A stretch of DNA of 5,598 bases from Bacteroidales bacterium (GTDB taxonomy: Bacteria; Bacteroidota; Bacteroidia; Bacteroidales; Dysgonomonadaceae): positions 1 through 5,598 of the forward strand of contig JAAZLV010000150.1 of assembly GCA_012799155.1 (NCBI GenBank). Direction: 5' to 3'. The notes beneath the pieces are model-generated. The model made no database searches, was not told the DNA's origin, and saw nothing but the letters and a program-made list of their open reading frames with translations. The position numbers and the translations under genes are program-made. Below are positions 5,224 to 5,598 of the stretch, in pieces; positions within the stretch are counted from its first letter, which is position 1, and each line of letters opens with the position of its first letter.

Positions 5224-5598
5224 ATGATACGACTGACAATAGATAAGAAAACGGTTGAAGTGGAACCGGGAACAACCATCCTGAAAGCAGCCCGAAAGGT
5301 GGGCGTGGAGATTCCAACGCTTTGCCATTTCGAACTGTGCGACATGGGCATCGAGAACAAGCCGGGTGGATGCCGCATCTGCGTGGTGGAGGTCGAGGGT
5401 CGCCGCAACCTGGCGCCCTCCTGCATGACAGAGGCACAGGAGGGAATGGTGATTAACACGCATAACATAAGGGTGCTCAACGCACGGACCACCGTGCTGA
5501 AGCTGATCATCTCCGATCACCCGTTCGACTGCCTGGTATGCGCCAAGTCGGGTGACTGCGAACTGCAGGATCTGGCCCGCCAGTTTGGCATCCGCACC
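5224..5598 (+). CDS. hydA: [FeFe]-hydrogenase catalytic subunit HydA, N-terminal part (3' truncated by window edge)
   Basis: The first 125 residues of a protein that runs past the window end. The N-terminal plant-type [2Fe-2S] domain (1-70) has C34, C50, C53 and C67, with LCHFELC and GGCRICVVEVEG visible. It is followed by the NuoG-type His-Cys3 [4Fe-4S] motif, HPFDCLVCAKSGDC (H99, C103, C106, C112), running into ELQDLARQFGIR. This order is shared by HydA of multimeric [FeFe]-hydrogenases, NuoG and NAD-linked formate dehydrogenase alpha subunits. The H-cluster domain that would settle the matter lies outside the window. HydB directly upstream and the sensory-hydrogenase cluster before it make HydA the best call. 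The first Cys interval is C34-x15-C50, longer than the x11 in CpI, with an additional Cys at 39. HydA would reduce protons with electrons from NADH (through HydB) and ferredoxin. Confidence 0.8.
   Translation, partial: MIRLTIDKKTVEVEPGTTILKAARKVGVEIPTLCHFELCDMGIENKPGGCRICVVEVEGRRNLAPSCMTEAQEGMVINTHNIRVLNARTTVLKLIISDHPFDCLVCAKSGDCELQDLARQFGIRT

Noticed and set aside
5197..5520. Overlapping minus-strand open frames of 88-107 codons opposite the hydA start
   Set aside because: The + strand frame encodes clear [2Fe-2S] and His-Cys3 motifs, so these are shadows.

Overview
The window looks like part of an anaerobic, fermentative bacterium's hydrogen-metabolism operon. Every gene is on the + strand, the genes are tightly packed, and most of the products carry iron-sulfur or redox motifs. 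Start codons lack clear Shine-Dalgarno sequences, and at least one start (5224) follows an A-rich leader. That fits Bacteroidetes, perhaps a fermentative Bacteroidales member, but the taxonomic call is inference from style and protein flavour only.

Layout. Positions 2-1093 hold the C-terminal part of an [FeFe]-hydrogenase-like protein of the putative sensory type: H-cluster cysteines kept, proton-relay cysteine replaced by Tyr, and a four-Cys FeS domain at the C-terminus. It overlaps a small DRTGG-domain protein (1077-1421). After an 80-base gap comes a PHP-family putative metal-dependent phosphoesterase (1502-2260). Its TGA stop overlaps the ATG of a stand-alone HATPase protein (2260-2823). 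A 55-base gap leads to a small thioredoxin-like ferredoxin-family protein (2879-3295), then HydB (3316-5148), the NuoF-like FMN/NAD and Fe-S subunit of an NAD-linked, electron-bifurcating-type [FeFe]-hydrogenase. After a 75-base gap the N-terminus of HydA (5224 to the window end) begins and runs off the edge.

How they may work together. HydB and HydA would form the soluble cytoplasmic enzyme that couples NAD(H) and ferredoxin to H2. The HydC (NuoE-like) subunit expected for such an enzyme is not in the window. The upstream genes (hydrogenase-like protein, DRTGG, PHP, HATPase) recur next to such hydrogenases in fermentative anaerobes but have no settled function. My reading is an H2- or redox-sensing module in which the FeFe protein senses and the separate HATPase may act as the signalling output. 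This is a hypothesis.

Non-coding observations: a related 26-base hairpin-like element lies before both the PHP gene and hydA; a 13-base direct repeat brackets the small ferredoxin-like gene; and GC content drops sharply in the last third of hydB. No RNA genes, CRISPR, insertion sequences or convincing rho-independent terminators were found.
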